A stretch of 64,000 bases of DNA from MGBC124762 sp048201935 (GCA_048201935.1 DBFBGR010000015.1:62001-126000); one strand, 5' to 3'; positions 1-8,781 are shown, counted from the first letter of the stretch. Translations and numbers: made by a program. The notes: a model not told the origin generated them from the letters alone.

Positions 1-344
1 GCTCCATCGCCGACCTGCCCGAGCTGCCCAACTCCACCCCCGAGGACGGCCAGATCACCCTGGAGCTCCAGGCCAGCATCGAAAAGCTCCGCTCTACCGA
101 GGAGATGGCCGACGTGACCGACGACGAGCTTTTGGAGGCCGCCGCCCGCCTGGCCGCCGAGGAAGCCGCCGCGGCGCTGTCGGAGGAGGACTTCCCCGCT
201 ACTGACGAGACCGCCTCGGCTGAGGATGAAACGCCGGAGGACGGCGGCCACTCCCCTGCCCTCCAGACCTTCGAGGAGCTGGTGGCGGACGCCGAGGAGG
301 ACGCCGAGGACATCGACGGCGAGGCCGACCCAGAGGACTTATAA
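1..344 (+). CDS. scpB: Segregation and condensation protein B, C-terminal part (cut by window edge)
   Basis: The frame is open from base 3 to a TAA at 342-344. The first visible residues (SIADLPELP) match the usual end of the second winged-helix domain of ScpB, the dimeric partner of ScpA and SMC in chromosome condensation. What follows is a long, very acidic Ala/Glu/Asp-rich tail of about 90 residues, longer than in typical ScpB. The neighbours (DUF2953, YtfJ, a DacF-type carboxypeptidase and an RluB-type pseudouridine synthase) are the genes that follow scpAB in many Clostridia, which supports the call. The N-terminal part lies outside the window. Confidence 0.8.
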   Translation, partial: SIADLPELPNSTPEDGQITLELQASIEKLRSTEEMADVTDDELLEAAARLAAEEAAAALSEEDFPATDETASAEDETPEDGGHSPALQTFEELVADAEEDAEDIDGEADPEDL

Positions 345-983
345 ATGAAGGTCCTGGGTATCATTTTGTTGGTGCTGGCCGCCCTGGCTTTGCTCCCTGT
401 GGGGGTCCGGGCGCGGTACGACCAGGACGGGCCGCTGGTGCTGGCCAAGGTCTGGTTCCTCCGGTTTCAGGTCTTCCCACGCAAGGAAAAGAAGGCCAAA
501 AAGGCGCAAAAGCTGCCCAAAAAGGAGCCTGAAACGTCGGCTGAGGACGACAGTTCCAGCGAAAAAAAGGGCGGCGGGCTGGACGCGGTCCGGGCGGCTC
601 TGCCCCTGGTCAAGCCCGCCCTGCAGGGCTTCAAGCGGCGTTTGACCATCCAAGACCTGGAGCTCCACGTCACCTGGGCCGCCGATGATCCCGCCGACGC
701 CGCCGTGGGCTATGGCTACGCCCAGGCCGCTCTGGGGGCGCTGTGGGCGGTGATCGACCAGAACTTCAAGGTCAAAAAGAGCGCCCTGGGCTGCTCGGTG
801 GACTTTGACCAGGCCACGCCCAGCGTCTACGCCGACGCCACGCTGACCCTCCGTTTGGGCCAGATCGTCACGTTGGCGGTGCCATTACTGTTCAAATTCT
901 TATCCAACGCAATGCGTATCAAGCATAAAAAGGCGGAAAAAAATCAGGAAAGAGGCGTAAACTATGACGGAACATCCCATTGA
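345..983 (+). CDS. DUF2953 domain-containing protein
   Basis: A 212-residue protein whose ATG directly follows the scpB stop, so translation is probably coupled. One hydrophobic N-terminal segment (about residues 3-22) suggests a single membrane anchor. It is followed by a Lys-rich linker (about 45-80) and a soluble part with the DUF2953-like stretch around residues 100-170 (LELHVTWAADDPADAA, then GYAQAALGALW). DUF2953 proteins are found next to ytfJ in spore-formers, and a sporulation-linked role is often assumed but not proven. The end overlaps ytfJ by 20 bases. Confidence 0.75.
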   Translation: MKVLGIILLVLAALALLPVGVRARYDQDGPLVLAKVWFLRFQVFPRKEKKAKKAQKLPKKEPETSAEDDSSSEKKGGGLDAVRAALPLVKPALQGFKRRLTIQDLELHVTWAADDPADAAVGYGYAQAALGALWAVIDQNFKVKKSALGCSVDFDQATPSVYADATLTLRLGQIVTLAVPLLFKFLSNAMRIKHKKAEKNQERGVNYDGTSH

Positions 984-1362
984 CAACCTGATGACCACCA
1001 CCCTGCAAAAGATCAAGGAGATGCTGGACGTAGACGTGATCGTGGGCAAGCCCATCCAGACCCCCGACGGGCTCACCCTCATCCCCATCTCCAAGCTGTC
1101 TCTGGGCTTTGCCAGCGGCGGCAGCGAGTTCGGCAAAACGCCCCGAGTGGAGGGCAAAAACAACTTTGGCGGCGGCTCCGGCGCGGGGGTCAAGGTCGAA
1201 CCCGTGGCCTTTTTGGTGGTCCGGGGCGAAAACGTGCGGCTGCTGCCCGTTGGGATGCCGCCCGCCGGGCCCATCGACCGGGCCGTGGACATGGTCCCCG
1301 ACGTGGTGGATAAATTCACCGCCTTCTGGGATCAGAGAAAGCGGGATAAGGACGCTTTTTGA
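964..1362 (+). CDS. ytfJ: Sporulation protein YtfJ (GerW family)
   Basis: A 132-residue protein with the family layout: an N-terminal helix, a central VDVIVGKPIQTPDG strand pair, a Gly-rich block (FGGGSGAGVKVEP at about residues 73-85) and the hydrophobic FLVVRGENVRLLPV segment. Family members (GerW/YtfJ) are made in the forespore in Bacillus and are needed for normal germination. The ATG at 964 has an AGGAAAGAGG-type ribosome site in the end of the DUF2953 gene. Its presence indicates a spore-forming lineage, although the strain itself may not sporulate. Confidence 0.9.
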   Translation: MTEHPIDNLMTTTLQKIKEMLDVDVIVGKPIQTPDGLTLIPISKLSLGFASGGSEFGKTPRVEGKNNFGGGSGAGVKVEPVAFLVVRGENVRLLPVGMPPAGPIDRAVDMVPDVVDKFTAFWDQRKRDKDAF

Positions 1363-1406
1363 CGGCATACTAAGGCCAACTTCACCAAGCCGCGAGGTGT
1401 GGCCTT

Positions 1407-2471
1407 ATGCGCAAAAAAGTCCTGTCCTTCCTGCTCTCGTTGTCTCTTTACGCCCTTCTATTGCCTATCCCCACCGCCCAGGCGGTGTCCACCTCGGCCC
1501 AGTGCGCCATCCTGATGGAGGCGTCCTCGGGCCGGGTACTTTATGCCCAAAACGCCTGGGAGAGCCGCTCTATCGCCTCCATCACCAAGCTCCTCACCGC
1601 CCTCACCGCGGCGGAGCTATGCCCCGACCTGGACACGCCGGTGACGGTGGACCCCGCCGCCGTGGGGATGGAGGGCTCATCCATGTATCTGGTCGCCGGG
1701 GAGGTCCTACCCCTTCGGCATCTGCTCTACGGTATGCTGCTGCGCTCGGGCAACGACGCGGCGGTGGCGGTGGCCATCCACTGCTCGGGCAGCGTGGAGT
1801 CCTTCGCCCAGGCCATGAACCGCACCGCCCAGCGCCTGGGCATGGCCCACTCCCACTTTACCAACCCCAGCGGTCTGGAGGAGGAGGGCCACTACTCCTG
1901 CGCCTACGACATGGCCCTATGCGCCCAGTCTTTTCTCACGGTCCCAGCCCTGGCTGAGATCGCCGCCACCAAGTCTGTCACCCTGGGGACCCGGGTCATC
2001 CAAAACCACAACAAGCTCCTGTGGAGCTATCCCGGTTGCGTGGGGCTGAAGACGGGCTTCACCAAAAAGGCGGGCCGGACCCTGGTCTCCGCCGCCACCC
2101 AGGGCCAGACCACCCTCATCGCCGTCACCCTCAACGATGGCGACGACTGGCGGGACCACACCGCTCTGCTGGACTATGGCTTTTCCTCCTACCGCTCCCA
2201 CCTCCTCTGCCGTGGAGGCAAGGACCTGGGCACGGTGGCCGTCTCGGGCAGCTTGATACCGTCCGTGCGGGTGGCGACCAAAAACGACGCGCGCTGGTGC
2301 CTTACCGGCGGCGAGGCCGTCACCGCCAAGGTGGAACTCCCCCGGCGGCTAGAGGCCCCCGTGGCTGCCGGCCAGGCCGTGGGCACGCTGCGCTTTTACC
2401 TGGACGACCAGGAGATCGGCCAGGTCCAGGTGGTGGCCGTTTCCTCCGCGCCGGAGAACAAAAAACGTTGA
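1407..2471 (+). CDS. dacF: D-alanyl-D-alanine carboxypeptidase (DacF/PBP5 type)
   Basis: A 354-residue class A low-molecular-weight penicillin-binding protein that trims the terminal D-Ala from peptidoglycan stems. It has a signal peptide (about 1-26, ending TAQA). All three active-site motifs are present: S58-I-T-K61, S114-G-N116 and a KTG near residue 216 (VGLKTGFTKKAG). A C-terminal beta-rich PBP5_C domain follows (about 260-350). No clear C-terminal amphipathic anchor is visible. The GAGGTG ribosome site sits 8 bases before the ATG. In Bacillus the homologue lies in the same neighbourhood and acts in spore cortex formation. The exact paralogue (DacB or DacF) is not certain. Confidence 0.9.
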   Translation: MRKKVLSFLLSLSLYALLLPIPTAQAVSTSAQCAILMEASSGRVLYAQNAWESRSIASITKLLTALTAAELCPDLDTPVTVDPAAVGMEGSSMYLVAGEVLPLRHLLYGMLLRSGNDAAVAVAIHCSGSVESFAQAMNRTAQRLGMAHSHFTNPSGLEEEGHYSCAYDMALCAQSFLTVPALAEIAATKSVTLGTRVIQNHNKLLWSYPGCVGLKTGFTKKAGRTLVSAATQGQTTLIAVTLNDGDDWRDHTALLDYGFSSYRSHLLCRGGKDLGTVAVSGSLIPSVRVATKNDARWCLTGGEAVTAKVELPRRLEAPVAAGQAVGTLRFYLDDQEIGQVQVVAVSSAPENKKR

Positions 2472-2488
2472 AAGGGAGTGTGTACCTC

Positions 2489-3184
2489 GTGGAAGAGCGG
2501 CTACAAAAGCTATTGTCCGCCGCCGGGGTCTGCTCCCGCAGGCAGGCGGAGGAATACCTGAACGCTGGGCGGGTGGCCGTCAACGGCCAGACCGCCGTTC
2601 TGGGCCAGAAGGCCGACCCGGACAAGGACGTGGTCTCGGTGGACGGCGTGGACGTGGCCCGGCCCGCCGCGCTTACATACCTCATGCTCCACAAGCCCCG
2701 GGGCTACATCACCACCCTGTCCGACGAAAAGGGCCGCCCCACCGTGGCCGACCTGGTGGCGGACTGCCCCGCTCGGGTCTGGCCGGTGGGACGGCTGGAC
2801 TGGGACTCGGAGGGTCTTTTGCTCATGACCAACGACGGCGCGCTGACCCACCGGCTCACCCACCCCAGCCATCAGGTGGAAAAGGAATATATCGTCACCG
2901 TCACTGGGGACGTGGACGCCGCCCTGCCCGTTCTGACCGGACCCATGGAGCTGGACGGAGTGCCCCTGGCCCCGGCCCAGGTCCGGGTCCTGGGCAAGGA
3001 CCGCTTGGCCATCGTCATCCACCAGGGCAAAAACCGCCAGGTACGAAGGATGTGCGCCGCCGCCGGGCTGGAGGTCTCCCGGCTCAAGCGGGTCCGGGAG
3101 GGCGCGCTCACTCTGGGCGAGCTGCCCCAGGGTCAGTGGCGGGTCCTTACCGGCCGGGAGGTCTCCGTCCTCAAAGCCCTGTGA
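2489..3184 (+). CDS. rluB: Pseudouridine synthase, RluB/RsuA family
   Basis: I chose the GTG at 2489 (231 residues): the AAGGGAG ribosome site at 2472-2478 lies 10 bases upstream, and the S4 domain (VEERLQKLLSAAGVCSRRQAE) begins at once. TTG 2468 and GTG 2480 are in frame but badly spaced. An S4 RNA-binding domain (1-60) precedes the synthase domain with the catalytic motif GRLDWDSEGLLL, whose Asp attacks the uridine. The C-terminal GKNRQVRRM motif is also present. The probable target is a uridine in 23S rRNA (RluB-like); sequence alone does not separate RluB from RsuA with certainty. Confidence 0.88.
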   Translation: MEERLQKLLSAAGVCSRRQAEEYLNAGRVAVNGQTAVLGQKADPDKDVVSVDGVDVARPAALTYLMLHKPRGYITTLSDEKGRPTVADLVADCPARVWPVGRLDWDSEGLLLMTNDGALTHRLTHPSHQVEKEYIVTVTGDVDAALPVLTGPMELDGVPLAPAQVRVLGKDRLAIVIHQGKNRQVRRMCAAAGLEVSRLKRVREGALTLGELPQGQWRVLTGREVSVLKAL

Positions 3185-3220
3185 ATATGCAAGAGCTTGA
3201 AATTTTTCCTGCAAAACCAC

Positions 3221-3249
3221 TTGCTTTCCCTGTAGGTTTGCGGTATGAT
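3221..3249 (+). promoter_or_regulatory. Sigma-A-type promoter of the rpiR-like operon
   Basis: TTGCTT at 3221-3226 and TATGAT at 3244-3249 are separated by 17 bases, close to the housekeeping consensus. It lies in the only intergenic gap before the operon at 3291-8722. Confidence 0.7.
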
Positions 3250-3290
3250 AAGGGTTGCACGAATTTGCGTCCAGGAGGTTCAAAACCACT

Positions 3291-4160
3291 ATGAATCGGG
3301 ATATCCTCTCCGTCATCGAAAGCCAGATGCCCACTTTTTCCAAGGGCCAGAAGCTTATTGCCAACTATATCCTGCAATCCTACGACAAGGCCGCCTTTAT
3401 GACCGCCAGCAAGCTGGGTCAGACGGTGAAGGTCAGCGAGTCCACCGTGGTCCGCTTCGCCGCAGAGCTGGGCTACGACGGCTACCCCGCCATGCAGCGC
3501 ACGTTGCAGGAGATGATCCGCAACAAGCTCACCTCCATCCAGCGCATCGAGGTCAGCGACGACCGCATCGGCAGCCAGGACATTCTCTCCATGGTCATGC
3601 ACTCGGACATGGAGAAGCTGCGCATGACCCTGGAGCAGATCGACCGGGCCCATTTCGACGGGGCCGTTCAGGACATCGCCCAGGCCAAGCGCATCTATAT
3701 CCTGGGCGTGCGCTCCGCCAGCGCCATCGCCACCTTCCTGGCATTTTACTTCAACCTCATCTTCGACAACGTGACGCTGGTGTCCATCTCCTCGGCCAGC
3801 GAGATCTTCGAACAGCTCCTCCGGGTGGGCCCGGAGGACGTGGTCATCGGCGTCAGCTTTCCCCGCTACTCCAAGCGCACGGTGAAGGCCATGGAGTTTG
3901 CCCGGGACCGGGGCGCCCAGGTCATCGCCATCACCGACTCCGAGGCTTCTCCCCTCTCCGCCACCGCCCAGCGGCTGCTGCTGGCCAAGAGCGACATGGC
4001 CTCCTTCGTGGACTCGCTGGTGGCTCCGCTGAGCCTGGTGAACGCCCTCATCGTAGCCATCGCCCGGGTCAAGAAGCAGGAGCTTTCGGAAAATCTGGAA
4101 AAGCTGGAGCACATCTGGGCGGAATATGAGGTCTACGAGACGGTGGAGGACCGGTCTTGA
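3291..4160 (+). CDS. MurR/RpiR family transcriptional regulator
   Basis: A 289-residue regulator. I chose the ATG at 3291 because AGGAGG (3273-3278) lies 12 bases before it; an in-frame TTG at 3255 has no such site. The N-terminal RpiR-type helix-turn-helix spans about residues 1-75 (LIANYILQSYDKAAFMTASKLG and VSESTVVRFAAELGYDGYP). A SIS sugar-phosphate-binding domain follows at about 110-245 (IYILGVRSASAIATFLAFYF). Such regulators usually sense a phosphosugar. The downstream genes here are not sugar genes, so the regulated pathway is unknown. The stop overlaps the next start. Confidence 0.88.
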   Translation: MNRDILSVIESQMPTFSKGQKLIANYILQSYDKAAFMTASKLGQTVKVSESTVVRFAAELGYDGYPAMQRTLQEMIRNKLTSIQRIEVSDDRIGSQDILSMVMHSDMEKLRMTLEQIDRAHFDGAVQDIAQAKRIYILGVRSASAIATFLAFYFNLIFDNVTLVSISSASEIFEQLLRVGPEDVVIGVSFPRYSKRTVKAMEFARDRGAQVIAITDSEASPLSATAQRLLLAKSDMASFVDSLVAPLSLVNALIVAIARVKKQELSENLEKLEHIWAEYEVYETVEDRS

Positions 4161-5401
4161 CCGCTCCCATCGTGGTCATCGGCGGCGGCGCGGCGGGGAT
4201 GCTGGCCGCCCTCACCGCCCGGCAGCAGGGCGCGGCGGTCACCCTGGTGGAGCGCAATCCCAAGCTGGGCCGCAAGCTCTACATCACCGGCAAGGGCCGT
4301 TGCAACGTCACCAACGCCTGCGGCGTGGACCAGGTCCTGGCCGCCATCCCCCGAAACGGCAAGTTTTTATACAGCGCCATGTCCGCTTTCTCCCCCGCCG
4401 ATACCATGGCCTTCTTCGAGGGCCTGGGGGTCCCCTTGAAGGTGGAGCGGGGCAACCGGGTCTTCCCCGTGTCCGACAAGTCCTCCGATATCATCGACGC
4501 GCTGTTTTACGCCCTGCGCAAGGCCGGGGTAGACATCGTCCAGGCCCGGGCCAAGGACCTAGAGTATCGGGACGGCAGGGTCTGCGCCGTGGCCACCGAC
4601 GCCGGGACCTTCCCCTGCGCGGCGGTCATCATCGCCACCGGCGGGCTCTCCTACCCCGCCACCGGCTCCACCGGCGACGGCTACGCCCTAGCCCAGAGCG
4701 CGGGCCACACTGTGGTCCCACCCCGGGGCTCCCTGGTGCCGCTGGAGGCGGAGGGCTGCGCCGTCTTGCAGGGACTATCGCTGAAAAACGTCAAGCTCAC
4801 GGTCGCTGACCAAAAGAAAAAGGCCCTTTATATCGACCAGGGTGAGCTGCTGTTCACCCACTTTGGCCTGTCGGGGCCGCTGGTGCTCTCCGCCAGCGCC
4901 CACCTGCGCCACTTTGACCGGGAGCGCTACACCGCCCACATCGACCTCAAGCCCGCTTTGGACCTTCCCCAGTTGGAGAGCCGCATGGTCCGGGACCTCC
5001 AAGAGCACGCCAACCGGGACATGGGCAACTACGCCCTCACCCTGGTCCCCCGGCTGCTGGCCCCTGTGGTATTGGAGCGCGCGGACATCCCCGCCCACCT
5101 AAAACTCAACTCCCTCACAAAGGAGGCCCGCCGGGCCCTTTGTCAGACCTTAAAGGATCTGGCCTTCCCTATCCTGGGGCCCCGCCCTGTGGAGGAGGCC
5201 ATCGTCACCACCGGCGGCGTGAACGTCAAGGAGATCGACCCAAAGACCATGGGGTCCAAACTGGTGGAGAACCTCTACTTCGCCGGAGAGGTGCTGGACG
5301 CCGACGGCTACACCGGCGGGTTTAATCTGCAGATCGCCTGGGCCACCGGCCACGCCGCCGGGACCCACGCCGCCCAGAGCTGGAAAGGAGCAACGCCATG
5401 A
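4157..5401 (+). CDS. NAD(P)/FAD-dependent oxidoreductase, HI0933/BaiN-like family
   Basis: A 414-residue flavoprotein. The start is TTG at 4157, overlapping the previous stop (TTGA) with GGAGG in the preceding codons. The N-terminus carries the Rossmann dinucleotide motif VVIGGGAAGMLAALTA, then the family signature RKLYITGKGRCNVTN. A GGLSYPATGSTGDGY stretch and the C-terminal FAGEVLDADGYTGGFNLQIAWATG FAD-contacting segment are also present. The family includes BaiN, proposed to reduce bile-acid intermediates, but most members are of unknown substrate, so I do not assign one. It is translationally coupled to cmk. Confidence 0.85.
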   Translation: MTAPIVVIGGGAAGMLAALTARQQGAAVTLVERNPKLGRKLYITGKGRCNVTNACGVDQVLAAIPRNGKFLYSAMSAFSPADTMAFFEGLGVPLKVERGNRVFPVSDKSSDIIDALFYALRKAGVDIVQARAKDLEYRDGRVCAVATDAGTFPCAAVIIATGGLSYPATGSTGDGYALAQSAGHTVVPPRGSLVPLEAEGCAVLQGLSLKNVKLTVADQKKKALYIDQGELLFTHFGLSGPLVLSASAHLRHFDRERYTAHIDLKPALDLPQLESRMVRDLQEHANRDMGNYALTLVPRLLAPVVLERADIPAHLKLNSLTKEARRALCQTLKDLAFPILGPRPVEEAIVTTGGVNVKEIDPKTMGSKLVENLYFAGEVLDADGYTGGFNLQIAWATGHAAGTHAAQSWKGATP

Positions 5402-6075
5402 CCTACCGCGCCATCGCCATCGACGGCCCCTCCGGGGCCGGAAAATCCACCCTGGCCAAGCGTCTGGCCCGGGAGCTGGGCTTTTTGTATGTGGACACCG
5501 GGGCCATCTACCGCACTGTGGGCCTGGCGGCCCTGCGCCAGGGCGTCGCCCCCGGCGACGAGGCGGGGGTGCTGCCCCTTCTGCCCACGCTGGTCATCAC
5601 CACCGCCTACGCCCCTGACGGCCTGCAGCACATGTATTTGAGCGGCGAGGACGTGACCGAGGCCATTCGCCAGCACGCCGTCTCCGACGCCGCCAGCCAG
5701 GTCTCCGCCATCCCCGGCGTGCGGGACTTTTTGCTGGAGATGCAGCGGCGTTTCGCCTTGGAAAACAACGTCATCATGGATGGCCGGGACATCGGCACGG
5801 TGGTGCTCCCCGAGGCGGCGCTGAAGGTCTTCCTCACCGCCCAGCCCGAGGTCCGGGCACGCCGCCGCTATGAAGAACTGCTGGCCCGGGGCCAGCAGGC
5901 GGAGTACGACACGGTGCTCCAGGACGTGCGGGACCGTGACTGGCGGGACTCCCACCGGGCCGTCGCCCCCTTGAAGCAGGCCCAGGACGCGGTGGTGGTG
6001 GACACCACCGGTCTGGATCTGGAGGGGAGCTTTGGCGCGCTGATGAATCTGGCAAAGGAGCGGCTTGGACTATGA
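5398..6075 (+). CDS. cmk: Cytidylate kinase
   Basis: A 225-residue (d)CMP kinase. The P-loop DGPSGAGKSTLAK is at residues 9-21. The family block YVDTGAIYRTVG follows, then the GRDIGTVVLPEAALKVFLTA motif around residues 126-145 and the LID-region arginines (RARRRYEELLARGQ). The length is normal. The ATG overlaps the flavoprotein stop by 4 bases (ATGA). The order cmk-plsC-ispH-rpsA is the standard clostridial arrangement. Confidence 0.95.
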   Translation: MTYRAIAIDGPSGAGKSTLAKRLARELGFLYVDTGAIYRTVGLAALRQGVAPGDEAGVLPLLPTLVITTAYAPDGLQHMYLSGEDVTEAIRQHAVSDAASQVSAIPGVRDFLLEMQRRFALENNVIMDGRDIGTVVLPEAALKVFLTAQPEVRARRRYEELLARGQQAEYDTVLQDVRDRDWRDSHRAVAPLKQAQDAVVVDTTGLDLEGSFGALMNLAKERLGL

Positions 6076-6668
6076 GAGAATTTTGGTTTCGGGTGATCTA
6101 CGCCATCGTCTGGCCCTTTTTCACCCTGGTCCACCCCCGCAAAGTGGTGGGGCTGGAAAATATCCCGGAGGGCGGCTGTCTACTGTGCGGCAACCACACC
6201 CGCTACTCCGACCCGCTGTTCATCGTCTTCTCCATGGGCCGCAAGCGCCACCCTTACATCATGGGCAAGGCCGAGCTCTTTCGCAATCCCGTGCTGGGCT
6301 GGATCATGACCCAGTGCGGCGTGATCGCCGTGGAGCGGGGCAAGTCGGACGTGAAGGCCATCAAGGAGTGCATGCGCATCCTCAAAGACGGCGGCAAGCT
6401 GCTGATGTTCCCCGAGGGCACCCGGGTCAAGGGAGACGCCGACCACACCGCCAAGACGGGCGCTGCCATGCTGGCCCTTCGCACCGGCGTGCCCATCGTG
6501 CCGGTCTACGTACCGCCCCGGCTGGGCTGGTTCCGCCGGACCACCATCACCTTCGGAGCGGCCTACACCCCTCAGGTCAGCCACGAGGGCAAGCCCACCG
6601 CCGAGGACTACCAGCCCATCGCCGACGACCTGCTGGGCCGCATCAAGGCCCTGTCGGAGACTACATAA
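6072..6668 (+). CDS. plsC: 1-acyl-sn-glycerol-3-phosphate acyltransferase
   Basis: A 198-residue membrane-associated acyltransferase that makes phosphatidic acid from lysophosphatidic acid. The catalytic NHTRYSDPL (NHx4D) motif is near residue 42 and the substrate-binding FPEGTR motif near residue 115. A short hydrophobic N-terminus (VIYAIVWPFFTLV) is the likely membrane-contact segment. Its ATG overlaps the cmk stop, and its TAA overlaps the ispH ATG (TAATG), so the operon is fully coupled. Confidence 0.92.
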   Translation: MREFWFRVIYAIVWPFFTLVHPRKVVGLENIPEGGCLLCGNHTRYSDPLFIVFSMGRKRHPYIMGKAELFRNPVLGWIMTQCGVIAVERGKSDVKAIKECMRILKDGGKLLMFPEGTRVKGDADHTAKTGAAMLALRTGVPIVPVYVPPRLGWFRRTTITFGAAYTPQVSHEGKPTAEDYQPIADDLLGRIKALSETT

Positions 6669-8722
6669 TGGAGGTCATTTTGGCGAGGTCGGCCGGCTTC
6701 TGCTACGGTGTGCGCCGGGCGGTGGACATGGCCCAGGCCCTGGCCCAGTCGGGCAAGCGTTGCGCCATGCTGGGCCCCATCATCCACAACGACCACGTCA
6801 TCGCCCAGTTGGAGGACCAGGGCATGGCCCTTTGCCAGTCGTTGGACGAGCTGCCCCCGGGAGTCACGGTACTGCTGCGCTCCCACGGCGAGCCCCAGGC
6901 GGTCTATGAGGCCCTGGACCAGGGCGGCTGGAGCGTGGCCGACGCGGTGTGTCCCAACGTCCGACGCATCCACGACCTGGTCCGTCAGGCGGGAGAGGAG
7001 GGCCGGACCCCCGTCATCGTGGGCACCCCCAGCCATCCCGAGGTCCGGGCCATCGCGGGCTGGTGTTCTTCATCAGTTGTGGTAGATGGGGTGGAAGGTC
7101 TCAAAAAATGGCTGGATGAGGACAAAAACCGCCAAAATCTGCCTCTGACGATGGTATCCCAGACCACCGCCATCCCCAGTCAATGGAAAACTTGCGTAGA
7201 ATTTGCAAAAAAGGTGTGTACAAATCTCAAAATCTTTGATACAATATGTAACGCTACCTGCCAGCGGCAAGCGGAGGCCGCGGAGCTGGCCGCCCGGTGC
7301 GACGCCATGATCGTCATTGGCGACCCCAAAAGCTCCAACACCAAGCGCCTCGCCCAGCTCTGCCGCGCACGATGCGGCCTTGTGGTCCAGCTCACCCAGG
7401 CCGCGGAATTGGACCCATCTCAATTTTCCGGGATGACCAGGGTAGGTATCACCGCGGGCGCTTCCACGCCCGGGTGGATAATAAAGGAGGTCTATGACAC
7501 AATGAGCGACGAGAACAACATGATTGAGATCGAGGAATCCTTCGAGGAAATGCTGGAGAAATCGATCAAAACTTTGCATACGGGGGATAAGGTAACGGGC
7601 ATCGTCACAGAGATCAGCCCCACGGAAGTCTCTGTGGACCTGGGCACCAAGCACGCGGCGTATATTCCGCTGGACCAGCTCACCGACGACCCCGAGGCCA
7701 AGGTGGAGGATCTGGTGAAGGTGGGCCAGGAGATCGAGGTCTTCGTGGTCCGCGTCAACGACGGCGAGGGCGTTGTCACCCTCTCCAAGAAGAAGCTGGA
7801 CAGTGTCAAGAGCTGGGAAGACATTGAGAACGCCGTGGAGGACAAGTCCATCCTGGAGGGCTTCATCACCGAGGAGAACAAGGGCGGCATCGTGGCCAGC
7901 GTCAAGGGCGTGCGAGTGTTCATTCCCGCCTCCCAGTCCGGTCAGCCCCGGGGCGCCGATCTCAGCCAGATGATCAAGAAGAAGGTCCGCCTGCGCATCA
8001 CCGAGGTGGATATGCACCGTAAGCGCGTGGTGGGCTCCATCCGCGCCGTGGAGCAGGAGGAGCGCGACGCCAAGGCCGCTGAGGTGTGGGACAGCATCGA
8101 GGTGGGCAAGCGCTACGAGGGCGTGGTCAAGTCCCTGGTCAACTACGGCGCCTTTGTGGACATCGGCGGCGTGGACGGCATGGTCCATATCTCCGAGCTG
8201 AGCTGGTCTCGCATCAAGCACCCCTCCGAGGTGGTCAATGTGGGCGACGCCGTCAGCGTGTACGTCCTCTCCTTCGACAAGGAGAAGCGGAAGATCTCCC
8301 TGGGCATGAAGGACCACAGCCAGGACCCCTGGGCTCAGTTCGTGGAGAAGTACGACGTGGGCAGCGTGGTCACCGCCAAGGTGGTCAAGCTCATGACCTT
8401 CGGCGCCTTTGCCGAGGTCATCCCCGGCGTGGACGGCCTGATCCATATCTCCCAGCTCTCCGACCACCGGGTGGAGAAGCCCGAGGACGTGGTCAGCGAG
8501 GGCCAGGAGGTCACCGTGATGATCACCGCCATCGACAAGGAGAACAAGAAGATCTCCCTGTCCATCCGCGCTCTGATCGAGGAGGCCCAGGCCGCTGAGG
8601 CTGCCGACGCCGCCGAGTACGGCATGGAGCCCGACGAGGTGGTGGCCTCCGCCGACGGCGACGCCACCACCGTGGCCCCCGCCTTCGAGGAGACCGCCGA
8701 GGAGGCCCCCGCCGAGGAGTAA
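6668..8722 (+). CDS. ispH: Fused 4-hydroxy-3-methylbut-2-enyl diphosphate reductase / ribosomal protein S1
   Basis: A single 684-residue frame. Residues 1-278 are IspH, the 4Fe-4S enzyme that makes IPP and DMAPP at the end of the MEP pathway. The cluster ligands C12, C95 and C194 and the active-site H40, H123 and E125 are all present. Residues 303-375, 390-460, 478-548 and 563-634 are four S1 RNA-binding repeats (for example YEGVVKSLVNYGAFVDIGGVDG written in part), followed by an acidic Ala/Glu tail. The ATG at 6668 overlaps the plsC stop. IspH-S1 fusions are known in Clostridia. An internal ribosome site and ATG at the junction (7483-7504) could also yield free S1 of 406 residues. Confidence 0.93.
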   Translation: MEVILARSAGFCYGVRRAVDMAQALAQSGKRCAMLGPIIHNDHVIAQLEDQGMALCQSLDELPPGVTVLLRSHGEPQAVYEALDQGGWSVADAVCPNVRRIHDLVRQAGEEGRTPVIVGTPSHPEVRAIAGWCSSSVVVDGVEGLKKWLDEDKNRQNLPLTMVSQTTAIPSQWKTCVEFAKKVCTNLKIFDTICNATCQRQAEAAELAARCDAMIVIGDPKSSNTKRLAQLCRARCGLVVQLTQAAELDPSQFSGMTRVGITAGASTPGWIIKEVYDTMSDENNMIEIEESFEEMLEKSIKTLHTGDKVTGIVTEISPTEVSVDLGTKHAAYIPLDQLTDDPEAKVEDLVKVGQEIEVFVVRVNDGEGVVTLSKKKLDSVKSWEDIENAVEDKSILEGFITEENKGGIVASVKGVRVFIPASQSGQPRGADLSQMIKKKVRLRITEVDMHRKRVVGSIRAVEQEERDAKAAEVWDSIEVGKRYEGVVKSLVNYGAFVDIGGVDGMVHISELSWSRIKHPSEVVNVGDAVSVYVLSFDKEKRKISLGMKDHSQDPWAQFVEKYDVGSVVTAKVVKLMTFGAFAEVIPGVDGLIHISQLSDHRVEKPEDVVSEGQEVTVMITAIDKENKKISLSIRALIEEAQAAEAADAAEYGMEPDEVVASADGDATTVAPAFEETAEEAPAEE
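7483..7504 (+). promoter_or_regulatory. Internal ribosome-binding site and in-frame ATG at the IspH/S1 junction
   Basis: AAAGGAGG at 7483-7490 is a near-perfect Shine-Dalgarno sequence. It is followed 11 bases later by an in-frame ATG at 7502-7504 (Met279), exactly where IspH ends and the S1 part begins. A second ATG at 7494 opens a three-codon frame (ATG ACA CAA TGA) that overlaps this ATG as ATGA. The site could let ribosomes start a separate S1 protein inside the fused gene. Confidence 0.5.
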
Positions 8723-8748
8723 TTTCCCCGCCAAGGTCAAGAAAAGTT

Positions 8749-8781
8749 GTGGGCACGCCCGTGCCGGGCGTGCCCACTTTT
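8749..8781 (+). terminator. Intrinsic terminator after ispH-rpsA
   Basis: A perfect 12-bp stem (GTGGGCACGCCC at 8749-8760 with its complement at 8766-8777), a 5-base loop and TTTT at 8778-8781. It ends the operon that begins at 3221. Confidence 0.85.

Noticed and set aside
7073..8740. 555-codon open frame on the minus strand opposite ispH-rpsA
   Set aside because: It is a shadow of the GC-rich third positions of a well-supported gene; its translation is low-complexity (His/Gly/Leu/Asp-rich) and it has no ribosome site.
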